A stretch of DNA of 64,000 nucleotides from positions 253,314-317,313 of the forward strand of contig CAZGIM010000001.1 of assembly GCA_964525995.1 (NCBI GenBank). Direction: 5' to 3'. Made by a program: the position numbers and the translations under genes. Numbering within the stretch: the first letter of the stretch is position 1; every line of letters begins with the position of its first letter. This DNA comes from CAIVAT01 sp964525995 (GTDB lineage Bacteria > Bacteroidota > Bacteroidia > Bacteroidales > FEN-979). The notes below the pieces were generated by a model. That model searched no databases and was not told where the DNA came from. It was given only the letters and a program-made list of their open reading frames with translations. Below, piece after piece: positions 9,335 through 17,732 of the stretch.

Positions 9335-12300
9335 ATGAACCGGACCCTCGTCATTGCAGTATTTCTGCTCCTGTTACCCTGGTCGCTTACGGCTGCCTTA
9401 CCACACAAGGATTCCTCGGTGCTAGCCCAGGGGCGATGGTTTAAACTGGTTGTTACTGAAACCGGTATTCACAAGGTCACCTACAACGATTTTATCGCCC
9501 TCGGCATCGATCCGGCTACCGTCGAGGTATCAAAAATCAGAATATTTGGAAACGGCAGCGGTATGCTTCCCGAGATGAACATAACCCCGCGAATTGACGA
9601 TCTCAGGGAGGTAGCCATTATGGTAAGGGACGGCGGAAATGGAAGGCTAGATCAGGGAGACGATCTTTTGTTTTACGGGGAGCAGGCTGATAAATGGAGC
9701 TTTGACCGGCAAAAGCAGTATTTTATCCACCAGCAGAATCTATACTCCGATTCAACCTACTATTTTCTGAATATCAATACTACTAACGGATTACGTATTC
9801 TCAACGACACACCTCCTCCTGTTAATCCGATCAATATTATTACCCGGTATGAAGACTACCAGCTGCACGAACTTGATTCATTGAACCTGCTCCGTTCAGG
9901 ACGGGAGTGGTATGGCGAAGTTTTTGATAATTCGAAGAACAGCCGTGATTTCCATTTTCTGATTCCGGATATCGATTCCACATTAATATTCAGGCTTCGC
10001 ACCAGCGTTGTTGCCAAGGCACCCAATGTCAGTTATTTTCTTGTTTCACATAATGGCAAAAAAATCGATTCGCTGAAGGTTGATTCATCCGACCCTACAG
10101 CTTATACCCTGATGGGAAGGGCCACCACCAAGTATTCGTATATTTCAAATCCCGGATCTGAATTCACGATCAATCTGACTTATAAAATGCCGACTTTCAA
10201 TTCCGTCGGTTGGCTTAACTACCTTGAATTGAGTTATGCAAAAAAACTGATCTGGTCGGGACCTCAAATGCCTTTCAGATGCGGTACCATCAGCGGGCCG
10301 GGTCAATATTCGGAATTTAGAATGGCACTGGCAAATTCATCCGTTCAAATCTGGGATGTCACCGACCCATCGGCCACAACGGCGCTCCAGACTTCACTTA
10401 TTGATGGTACGCTCCGTTTTTTCAGAGAGTCCGATACCTTGCGCGAATTCATCGCATTCGACCAATCCTTCTTCTATCCCGTGAAATGTGCCGGTGAAGT
10501 TGAAAACCAAAACCTTCATGCCGCTGATCCCACTGACCTCGTCATTATTACGCATCCTTTATTTGAAGATCAGGCGCAACAGCTTGCAGCATTTCACCGT
10601 GAAACAAACGGGTTAACTGTATTAGTCGCCACAACCAACCAGGTATTTAATGAATTTGGAGGAGGTAGGCCCGATCCCACTGCCATCAGGGATTTCATGA
10701 AACTCCTGTACGACCGGTCCAGCGAAACTGCCCCCAGGTACCTGTTGTTGTTTGGCGATGGTTCCTACGATCCGAAAAACAGGATTCCGGGCAACAACAA
10801 TTTTATCCCTACGTTCCAGTCACAGGAATCGCTGGCAGGAACGGCATCCTATGTCACCGACGACTATTTCGGGATATTGGCCGACCAGTCGGGACAGAGT
10901 TCCAACGGCCGTATCGATATCGGAATAGGCCGATTCCCGGTCTCAACAGCCGAAGAGGCCCAGATAATGGTTCAAAAAATATTGCATTACGATGAAAAAA
11001 CCGAACCTGTCAGATCTTCCTGGAGAAATAACATCACCTTTGTCGCCGACGACGAAAACCTGAATCTTCACCTTCACCAGGCAGAAGAACTTTGTACCAT
11101 CGTTGCTCAGAAATATCCGGTTTTCAACATCAGTAAGATTTTCCTCGACGCCTATCAGATAGAGGCAATCCCTGGCGGCTACCGATTCCCGGATGCGACC
11201 GCCGCCATCAACAGATCGGTTGAACAGGGATCGCTTATTATCAACTATACCGGACATGGCGGTGAAACAGGATGGAGTTACGAACAAGCCCTGAATACCT
11301 CCGACATCCAGTCATGGAGCAATATCGACCGACTGCCTGTTTTTATTACCGCAACGTGTGAATTCAGCAGGTTTGACAATCCTGAACGGTTCACGGCCGG
11401 CGAAATGTTGATCCTTCACGAAAATGGCGGCGCCATTGCGCTCTATTCAACTACACGGCTTGCATTCGCCGGTCAGAATATTAAACTCGATACCAGCTTT
11501 TTCCACCATTTGATGGATCGGGATGACAACGGAGCTTATGTAAAAATGGGCGATCTGATACGGATCTCAAAAAATAACAACCTCAACAGCGAATCGCTGC
11601 GAAATTTTGTGTTATTAGGCGACCCGGCTCAAAATATTGCCTTCCCCGAAATGAAGGTGAACACCAGAGAGATCAATCACGTCATGCCCGACGAGGCCGA
11701 CACGGTACAGGGGATGTCGAATTTGGTAATCAAGGGTCGCATTGAGGATGAGGGTGGACATATGCTTACCTCCTTTGAAGGATCCGTGAATTGTAAGATA
11801 TTCGACAAACCGGTCACCTACCGTACCCTTGGAAACCGACCCGGCGAAACCTACCCGGAAGAATTCAAAATGCAGAACAGCCTGATATTTAACGGAGATG
11901 CCCCGGTGACTCATGGCGAATTCATTGTAAATTGTATCATTCCCAAAGGCATCTCACTGCCCTTCGGATCCGGAAAAATCTCCTATTATGCCCGGAGTGA
12001 TGAGCTTGATGCAAACGGGTACTACGATAAAATTGTAGTCGGAGGGATGGAAAACATTTCGCCGGTGAACCCGGGCCCGGATATTGCTTTGTTCCTTAAT
12101 GACCGTACGTTCATCCCGGGATCACGGACAACCCCTGCACCGCTGTTGCTGGCTGACCTTTACGATGCCAATGGTATCAACGCTATCGGACTGGGCATAG
12201 GTCATGAAATTACGGCAACCATCGATAACGACCGGGTTCACGCAATTCTCCTGAATGATTATTACCAGCCCGAATTCAATTCTTATACCAGCGGTACGGT

Positions 12301-12730
12301 GACCTTTAAACTGCCGCAAATGAACACCGGCCTGCATACTCTTTCGCTGAAGGCATGGGACCTGTTTGACAACTCCTCCGAGCAAGCGATCAAGTTTTTT
12401 GTGTCTGAAACGCAGCAATTGACCGTGAAAAATGTCATCAACGCCCCGAACCCGATGTTTGATCATACCACCTTTCTCTTTGAACCTCAGCAACACGTGG
12501 AGGGCGGCATTGAAGTGCAGATACAGATTCACGATCTGAACGGACAACTGCTCCAGGTACTGAAAACCAACTGGACGACACCGACCGATCAATCAATGGC
12601 ACTTACCTGGGATGGAAGAGATGCCAATGGCCGGAAGTTGAATTCCGGTCTTTATCCATATAAAATTATTTTTAAAGGCTCCGATGGATCCTATTCTGAA
12701 ACTACTCAAAAATTAGTGATTATCAGGTGA
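9335..12730 (+). CDS. second PorU-like C25 cysteine peptidase
   Basis: This 1131-residue exported protein parallels porU along its whole length: signal peptide (MNRTLVIAVF onward), WFKLVVTETGIHKV, RIFGNGSGMLPE, LLFGDGSYDPKNR, DDYFGILAD, catalytic His641 in GHGGE, Cys675 in TCEFSRFD, and a C-terminal Ig-like tail ending TQKLVIIR. It is most likely a T9SS sortase paralogue that arose by tandem duplication. Both copies keep the His-Cys dyad, so both may be active. An upstream in-frame TTG at 9317 was rejected as the start because it overlaps the promoter -7 box. Which copy is the true PorU orthologue is uncertain; this one is nearer porV. Confidence 0.85.
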   Translation: MNRTLVIAVFLLLLPWSLTAALPHKDSSVLAQGRWFKLVVTETGIHKVTYNDFIALGIDPATVEVSKIRIFGNGSGMLPEMNITPRIDDLREVAIMVRDGGNGRLDQGDDLLFYGEQADKWSFDRQKQYFIHQQNLYSDSTYYFLNINTTNGLRILNDTPPPVNPINIITRYEDYQLHELDSLNLLRSGREWYGEVFDNSKNSRDFHFLIPDIDSTLIFRLRTSVVAKAPNVSYFLVSHNGKKIDSLKVDSSDPTAYTLMGRATTKYSYISNPGSEFTINLTYKMPTFNSVGWLNYLELSYAKKLIWSGPQMPFRCGTISGPGQYSEFRMALANSSVQIWDVTDPSATTALQTSLIDGTLRFFRESDTLREFIAFDQSFFYPVKCAGEVENQNLHAADPTDLVIITHPLFEDQAQQLAAFHRETNGLTVLVATTNQVFNEFGGGRPDPTAIRDFMKLLYDRSSETAPRYLLLFGDGSYDPKNRIPGNNNFIPTFQSQESLAGTASYVTDDYFGILADQSGQSSNGRIDIGIGRFPVSTAEEAQIMVQKILHYDEKTEPVRSSWRNNITFVADDENLNLHLHQAEELCTIVAQKYPVFNISKIFLDAYQIEAIPGGYRFPDATAAINRSVEQGSLIINYTGHGGETGWSYEQALNTSDIQSWSNIDRLPVFITATCEFSRFDNPERFTAGEMLILHENGGAIALYSTTRLAFAGQNIKLDTSFFHHLMDRDDNGAYVKMGDLIRISKNNNLNSESLRNFVLLGDPAQNIAFPEMKVNTREINHVMPDEADTVQGMSNLVIKGRIEDEGGHMLTSFEGSVNCKIFDKPVTYRTLGNRPGETYPEEFKMQNSLIFNGDAPVTHGEFIVNCIIPKGISLPFGSGKISYYARSDELDANGYYDKIVVGGMENISPVNPGPDIALFLNDRTFIPGSRTTPAPLLLADLYDANGINAIGLGIGHEITATIDNDRVHAILLNDYYQPEFNSYTSGTVTFKLPQMNTGLHTLSLKAWDLFDNSSEQAIKFFVSETQQLTVKNVINAPNPMFDHTTFLFEPQQHVEGGIEVQIQIHDLNGQLLQVLKTNWTTPTDQSMALTWDGRDANGRKLNSGLYPYKIIFKGSDGSYSETTQKLVIIR

Positions 12731-12834
12731 AGGTGATTTTTTTATCTTTTGAAATCTGAACCGTGCAATAACTTTTAGGCAATATCGTTTATTTGCCTGT
12801 TGTTTAATATTTATACTTTAACGATCAATTTAGA

Positions 12835-14064
12835 ATGAATCAAATGAAGATCCGGTCACTTTTTGTAGTGGCCTTGACCATGGCAATGACCTCATTGTTC
12901 GGACAAGGGACAGAACCAACAGACGGAAGCAGGGTCATTTCCACTGCCGTTCCCTTTATTTCAATTGCCCCGGATGCCCGAGGTGGCGGTATGGGTGACC
13001 TGGGCGCGGCAACCACTCCGGATGCCTACTCGATGTACTGGAATCCTGCAAAATATGCATTTGTGGATAAAGCATTCGGTTTTGGAATTGGTTACGTTCC
13101 ATGGTTGAGGGGTCTGGTTAATGATATCGGACTGGCTTCTCTGGTCGGTTACGGGAAACTTGGCGATAAACAGGCCATTGCCGGTTCACTCAGGTTTTTC
13201 TCCATGGGAGCCGTTATGTTTACCAATGATGTCGGCCAGGAATTAGGAGAGGTTAAACCAAACGAATGGACCGTTGATTTAACCTATGCCCGGAAATTTT
13301 CACGGGAGTTCTCAGGAGCCGTTGCCGCACGGTTTATCTATTCCAACCTGGTACCGGTAAACTATTCCAATTATGATGTCAGGCCCGGAACCTCCATAGC
13401 GGCCGACGTTGCCATCTATTACCATCATGAAATGGAGGTTGCAGGTATTTCAGGCGCCTCCATTGATGCGGGTTTGGATATTTCGAATATCGGGGCAAAA
13501 ATGTCGTACAGCAGTACATCGGTGGTCCGCGACTTTATCCCTACCACCCTCCGTATCGGCCCCTCCTTCACTATGGACATTGATGATTATAACCGTCTTT
13601 CGGTCTCTCTCGATTTCACTAAACTGCTTGTACCCACGCCCCCCGTCTATGAGCTCGATTCGAATGGCAGCCCGGTCGTCGGTCCCGATGGTAAGAAAGT
13701 CATTGCCTACGGTATGGATCCTGACGTCTCTCCGGTCAAGGGTATGATCCAGTCGTTTTATGATGCCCCCTGGGGATTCAAGGAGGAGATGCAGGAGATC
13801 AATGTCGCCATCGCAGCTGAATACTGGTATAACAAGCTGTTTTCAATCCGTGCCGGTTATTTTTATGAATCAAAATATAAGGGCGATCGGCAATTTGTGA
13901 CATTAGGCGCCGGATTGCGATACAATGTTTTTGGTCTTGACTTCAGCTATCTATTGCCGATCAAAAATAATAACCCGTTACAGAATACCTTGCAATTTAC
14001 CCTGTTGTTCAATTTCGACCGGGCAAAATCCTCCGATACTAAGGAAGAAAAGGGAACCAATTAG
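12835..14064 (+). CDS. porV: type IX secretion outer-membrane protein PorV (LptO)
   Basis: This 409-residue beta-barrel of the FadL-like fold has a signal peptide ending SLFGQG. PorV shuttles folded T9SS cargo from the SprA/Sov translocon to PorU. Family marks are TAVPFISIAPDARGGGMGD near residues 36-54, ATTPDAYSMYWNPAKYAF, and a C-terminal strand LLFNFDRA. It follows the two PorU-like genes after about 100 bases, matching the conserved porU/porV pairing. A second ATG three codons in (12844) is an equally possible start. No full promoter was found, although TTG-N18-TACTTTAA (two mismatches in the -7 box) lies upstream. Confidence 0.92.
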   Translation: MNQMKIRSLFVVALTMAMTSLFGQGTEPTDGSRVISTAVPFISIAPDARGGGMGDLGAATTPDAYSMYWNPAKYAFVDKAFGFGIGYVPWLRGLVNDIGLASLVGYGKLGDKQAIAGSLRFFSMGAVMFTNDVGQELGEVKPNEWTVDLTYARKFSREFSGAVAARFIYSNLVPVNYSNYDVRPGTSIAADVAIYYHHEMEVAGISGASIDAGLDISNIGAKMSYSSTSVVRDFIPTTLRIGPSFTMDIDDYNRLSVSLDFTKLLVPTPPVYELDSNGSPVVGPDGKKVIAYGMDPDVSPVKGMIQSFYDAPWGFKEEMQEINVAIAAEYWYNKLFSIRAGYFYESKYKGDRQFVTLGAGLRYNVFGLDFSYLLPIKNNNPLQNTLQFTLLFNFDRAKSSDTKEEKGTN

Positions 14065-14116
14065 GGATAAGCTGGCGGGAAAAACAGAATATCCACGTTC
14101 GCCATACAGGAAATAT

Positions 14117-14599
14117 ATGTTCCGGATAGGATTTGGATTTGATACCCATCAGCTAAAAGAGGATCTTCCGTTTTACTTAGGAGGAATTCAAATTCCCCAT
14201 ACCAAAGGCGCAGTAGGTCATTCCGACGGAGATACCCTGATACATGCCATCATTGACGCCCTGCTCGGAGCTGCCGGATTACCGGATATCGGGAATCAGT
14301 TTCCGGATCACGACAAGCAGTATAAGGATATCGACAGTAAGCTATTGCTGACTGATACGGTTGGGAAAATCCGTAAAACAGGCCTTGAGATCGGAAATAT
14401 CGATTCTACCATCGTCTTGCAAACTCCTAAGCTTCAGACCCTGATCCCGCAAATGAAAACGACTTTGGCAAAGGTGTTAGGGATCCGACCAGACCAACTT
14501 TCCATTAAGGCAAAAACCAACGAAAAACTCGGTTTTATCGGCCGCGAAGAGGGCGTTTCAGCCTATGCCGTAGTATTGCTGTTATCGGAAAAACCGTAG
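14117..14599 (+). CDS. ispF: 2-C-methyl-D-erythritol 2,4-cyclodiphosphate synthase
   Basis: IspF makes the cyclic diphosphate in the non-mevalonate (MEP) isoprenoid pathway. The 160-residue protein starts at MFRIGFGFDTHQL, where the zinc ligands D and H of the GxGxDxH motif lie. It continues with GHSDGDTLIHAIIDALLGA, the DIGNQFPDHD metal-binding loop, and TNEKLGFIGREEG near the end. An open frame upstream to 13925 overlaps porV and lacks family similarity, so the start is set at 14117. Its 3' end overlaps the convergent membrane-protein gene by 18 bases. Confidence 0.95.
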   Translation: MFRIGFGFDTHQLKEDLPFYLGGIQIPHTKGAVGHSDGDTLIHAIIDALLGAAGLPDIGNQFPDHDKQYKDIDSKLLLTDTVGKIRKTGLEIGNIDSTIVLQTPKLQTLIPQMKTTLAKVLGIRPDQLSIKAKTNEKLGFIGREEGVSAYAVVLLLSEKP

Positions 14600-16429
14600 A
14601 TCGAAATTATCGATCAGCATTGCGCCTTTCCCGGTGTTCCAAAGATAGATTTTCAGAATCCCATCCGGGTTGGCTATTTCAGGAAGCATCAGCGAAAAAT
14701 TGATTTCGCGCCACACCTGTCCTGAAGTAACCGGAATATCGTTCACCCTGAACCCCTGCCACCAGTCCTCAACACCATTGATTTTCTGCATGCTCAGAAC
14801 TACCAACACCTGGTTGCTGGTTCCGGCAATACTATCGTAAATCATGGCCCTTCCTTCAATGAAAAACCAACCGGGAATCGTTCCCAGCGCTGCAGCCCTG
14901 ATTGCCAGACCGGGGCTGAAGGTGTGGGTAGAGTCAAGATAACCGGCATTCGAACCGGCAAAAGCATTATGGGTAAAGACCGTCAGGGCCTGGTTCCAAT
15001 TGCTGTCGGCCCGTTCAAATCCGGCCCTGTAATGCCGGACCGCATGCCGGGTATTCACGGCAAAATCAGCCATTTCCCGGTTACCGCCCAGACTGTTGAA
15101 TACCGCCGAATCAGTCCGGAGAAAGACATGCCAATACTTCTCCCGGTTCATGCTGTTTGGCTGGATGATCCGGTGGCTATATTGCCAGGTTTGGATCAGG
15201 TTGACGATGATCAGGATAACAGCCAGTAAATAAGCCGTGGCAGTCCCGGTTTTCGTTTTCATTATTGCATTCAGAAGAAGGGCGATCAGAAGCGTATAAA
15301 TGCCGTAGTAATCAATAAAGGCCCGCAGGCCAAATCCGTCGCCATAATACCAGTTCCACCAGCTTGCAACAATCCAGGTGCTGATGAAAAGGAACAAAAT
15401 CATGCTGATCCATCGGCGGAATTCCTTCGGGCGAATCATGAAGATACCGGGCAGGGCGAGCAGGATCGCGGGCGTATAAATAAACAATCCTTTCCGGTAA
15501 CTGAACAGTACATCGGTAACGTGCGGATCTCCGAACCTGAAACCCTCTCCGGTATATGGCCAGATAAAAAAGTGTCCGGTTTGAGAATACCAAAGAACTG
15601 GCTGAACCAACAGGATCAGTACCAACGGGATGAGGAAAGCGATTAGCTGGTTTTTCTTGGAACGCAGGTATTGCATCACCTGTCCGGGTACCGCCTGCCG
15701 GTTGACGAAAAATGGGACCAGCAACAGAATAACTAGGTTGGTGGGCCTGATCAGGACGACAAGTCCGAGGAACATTCCCAATACTGCCACACGGCCGGTG
15801 TTGGCTTTTTCCGACAGGATTAAAAGAGTATAAAGAAAACCGTTAATGGCAAAAAATGAGAAGACATGCGACATGGTCTGTTGCCACAAACCATAATAAA
15901 AGAGGTTGGTGCCGAAAGCCAGCAAGAGGAGGGAACAAACTACAACCTTCCGGTTGATTTTGTAAATCTCTAATGTTCTTACCAAAAACCAGAATCCGGT
16001 GATCAGGTAAAAGAGGGACCCTATGCCGGTGAAAAACTGGAAAAAGAATGAATACCCGTCAACAGGCGTTCCGAAAAGAACGGAGAAAAGCAACCCGGCA
16101 AGGAAAAACGGTAAGAGCAGCAGCGCCTCACCGGCAAAATACTTGTTCAGGTTCTTTTCATCGTATCTGACCAGATAACCGGGTTTATACCGGGGATAAT
16201 CAAGTAACCGGGATTCCCGTTGAACCACTTGATCAAACGACAGGTCCCTGTCGATCAACAGTGCCGGCAGATAGGCATAATAGCCACGGCCGTCGCTCGT
16301 TACAATATGTTTCCAGGTGCCGGCCGGATCGCTGAATATTCTTGCCCCTAAGAAAAAGGAGAGAAAAAACACCGCCAGGATCAGGGAAAGAAGAAAAGAA
16401 AAAGATTGTTTTGGTTGTATATTATTCAT
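14582..16429 (-). CDS. polytopic membrane protein, glycosyltransferase-like
   Basis: The 615-residue protein has roughly ten or more hydrophobic segments in its first 430 residues and a soluble C-terminal part of about 180 residues with a beta-sandwich look. The architecture resembles GT-C/PMT-type glycosyltransferases: an acidic first loop with DGRGYYAYLPAL, then many membrane spans and a periplasmic domain. A sugar-transfer role is inferred from topology and not proven. It is convergent with ispF (18-base overlap) and divergent from the rpsF operon. No specific family was recognised with certainty. Confidence 0.6.
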   Translation of the reverse strand: MNNIQPKQSFSFLLSLILAVFFLSFFLGARIFSDPAGTWKHIVTSDGRGYYAYLPALLIDRDLSFDQVVQRESRLLDYPRYKPGYLVRYDEKNLNKYFAGEALLLLPFFLAGLLFSVLFGTPVDGYSFFFQFFTGIGSLFYLITGFWFLVRTLEIYKINRKVVVCSLLLLAFGTNLFYYGLWQQTMSHVFSFFAINGFLYTLLILSEKANTGRVAVLGMFLGLVVLIRPTNLVILLLVPFFVNRQAVPGQVMQYLRSKKNQLIAFLIPLVLILLVQPVLWYSQTGHFFIWPYTGEGFRFGDPHVTDVLFSYRKGLFIYTPAILLALPGIFMIRPKEFRRWISMILFLFISTWIVASWWNWYYGDGFGLRAFIDYYGIYTLLIALLLNAIMKTKTGTATAYLLAVILIIVNLIQTWQYSHRIIQPNSMNREKYWHVFLRTDSAVFNSLGGNREMADFAVNTRHAVRHYRAGFERADSNWNQALTVFTHNAFAGSNAGYLDSTHTFSPGLAIRAAALGTIPGWFFIEGRAMIYDSIAGTSNQVLVVLSMQKINGVEDWWQGFRVNDIPVTSGQVWREINFSLMLPEIANPDGILKIYLWNTGKGAMLIDNFDLRFFR

Positions 16430-16489
16430 GATAGATCCTGAAAATCGTCCGTATCACATTCCTGCATCAAAAATAATAAACATAGTAAT

Positions 16490-16520
16490 TTGGTGAACTG
16501 ATTAATTCTACGTACTTTTG
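16490..16520 (+). promoter_or_regulatory. promoter of the rpsF-rpsR-rplI operon
   Basis: TTG (16490-16492), 20 bases, then TACTTTTG (16513-16520), a perfect match to the Bacteroidota consensus. It lies 45 bases before the rpsF ATG. An upstream in-frame start at 16518 overlaps the -7 box, which supports the ATG at 16566. Confidence 0.8.
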
Positions 16521-16565
16521 CAGACCTTTTTTCAACATAGTCACAAATTTAAAAATCAACAAGAA

Positions 16566-16922
16566 ATGTTAAAACAGTACGAAACCGTTTTCATTATGAC
16601 TCCCGTTTTGTCTGATGAACAGATGAAGGAAACGGTAGAAAAGTATCAAAAATTTCTTACCGGCAAAGGAGCCGAGATCATTTTTGAGGAAAACTGGGGG
16701 TTGCGCAAATTAGCCTATCCCATTCAGAAAAAGTCAACCGGTTTTTACCATTTGATTGAGTTTAAAGCCGATGCTTCGATTATTCGTGAATGGGAAGTGA
16801 CTTTCAAACGCGATGAGCGTATTCTCCGATTTCTGACCGTTGTTCTTGATAAGCACATGCTGGCTTATAACGAGAAGAAAAGGAATAAAGCAAAAGCGGC
16901 TAAAGAAGAAAAAGCACAGTAA
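16566..16922 (+). CDS. rpsF: 30S ribosomal protein S6
   Basis: The 118-residue S6 binds the central domain of 16S rRNA together with S18. The sequence opens MLKQYETVFIMTPVLSDEQ and carries WGLRKLAYPI and GFYHLIEF, both typical of S6, with a lysine- and alanine-rich charged tail. It is the first gene of the conserved rpsF-rpsR-rplI operon, with rpsR 20 bases downstream. The start at 16566 matches the family N-terminus and lies downstream of the promoter. Confidence 0.96.
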   Translation: MLKQYETVFIMTPVLSDEQMKETVEKYQKFLTGKGAEIIFEENWGLRKLAYPIQKKSTGFYHLIEFKADASIIREWEVTFKRDERILRFLTVVLDKHMLAYNEKKRNKAKAAKEEKAQ

Positions 16923-16942
16923 CAACTCAAAAATTTTTTATC

Positions 16943-17215
16943 ATGGCAACACAACAACAAGGCGAAATAAAATATCTGACCCCGATAGCGGTCGATACCA
17001 AGAAGAAAAAATATTGCCGCTTTAAAAAGAGTGGCATCAAGTATATCGATTATAAAGATGCCGACTTTCTGCTCAAGTTCGTAAATGAGCAGGGAAAACT
17101 CCTTCCGCGCCGGATTACCGGAACCTCTACGAAATATCAGCGCAAAGTAGCCCAGGCTGTTAAACGCGCCCGCCATATCGCTCTTTTACCCTATGTTGGA
17201 GATTTATTAAAATAA
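16943..17215 (+). CDS. rpsR: 30S ribosomal protein S18
   Basis: S18 (90 residues) forms a heterodimer with S6 on the small-subunit platform. Visible family marks are YCRFKKSGIKYIDYKD, the LPRRITGTS loop and the basic QRKVAQAVKRARHIALLPY helix. The single zinc-type Cys is present at YCRF. It is the middle gene of the operon, 13 bases before rplI, with an AAGGAGG-like purine tract in that gap. Confidence 0.97.
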   Translation: MATQQQGEIKYLTPIAVDTKKKKYCRFKKSGIKYIDYKDADFLLKFVNEQGKLLPRRITGTSTKYQRKVAQAVKRARHIALLPYVGDLLK

Positions 17216-17228
17216 GGAGGACGAAACC

Positions 17229-17678
17229 ATGGAAGTAATTTTAAAACAAGACGTCCTGAACCTGGGATATGCCAATGAAAAGGTAACCGTGAAACCGGGC
17301 TATGCTCGAAACTACCTGATCCCTCAGGGTATTGCCATTCCGGCAACAGAATCGAACAAGAAAGTGTTGGCTGAAACCCTTAAACAAAAGGCGCACAAGG
17401 AAGCAAAAATCAAGAAATCAGCCGAAGATCTTTCGCAAAGTCTCAAGGATATTGTCGTGAAGATCGGGGCCAAAGCCGCCGAAAGCGGAAAGATTTTCGG
17501 ATCGGTGAATGCCATTCAGATTGCCCAAGCCCTTAAAGAACAGTTCAACTTCGACATCGACCGGAAGAAAATACATGTCGATCAGGAACACATCAAAGAA
17601 CTGGGAACTTACAAAGCAAAGGTCCACCTTCATAAAGAGGTGCACATCGAAATTTCGTTCGAGGTTTTTGCCGAATAA
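17229..17678 (+). CDS. rplI: 50S ribosomal protein L9
   Basis: L9 (149 residues) binds 23S rRNA near the L1 stalk and helps reading-frame maintenance. The N-terminal domain shows the signature from GYANEKVTVKPGYARNYLIP through GIA, followed by the long lysine-rich connecting helix (about residues 40-75) and a C-terminal domain ending in KVHLHKEVHIEISFEV. It is the last gene of the operon and is followed by a clear terminator. Confidence 0.97.
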   Translation: MEVILKQDVLNLGYANEKVTVKPGYARNYLIPQGIAIPATESNKKVLAETLKQKAHKEAKIKKSAEDLSQSLKDIVVKIGAKAAESGKIFGSVNAIQIAQALKEQFNFDIDRKKIHVDQEHIKELGTYKAKVHLHKEVHIEISFEVFAE

Positions 17679-17701
17679 CAAATACGGATTTTTGTAACTT
17701 T

Positions 17702-17731
17702 ATCCCGGGATCTTAATATTCCGGGATTTTT
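17702..17731 (+). terminator. terminator of the rpsF-rpsR-rplI operon
   Basis: The stem ATCCCGG (17702-17708) pairs with CCGGGAT (17721-17727) and is followed by a run of T reaching the next ATG at 17733. Confidence 0.8.
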
Positions 17732-17732
17732 T

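Noticed and set aside
13925..14116. N-terminal extension of ispF into porV
   Set aside because: The family N-terminus MFRIGFGFDTH starts at 14117 and the upstream residues do not resemble IspF.
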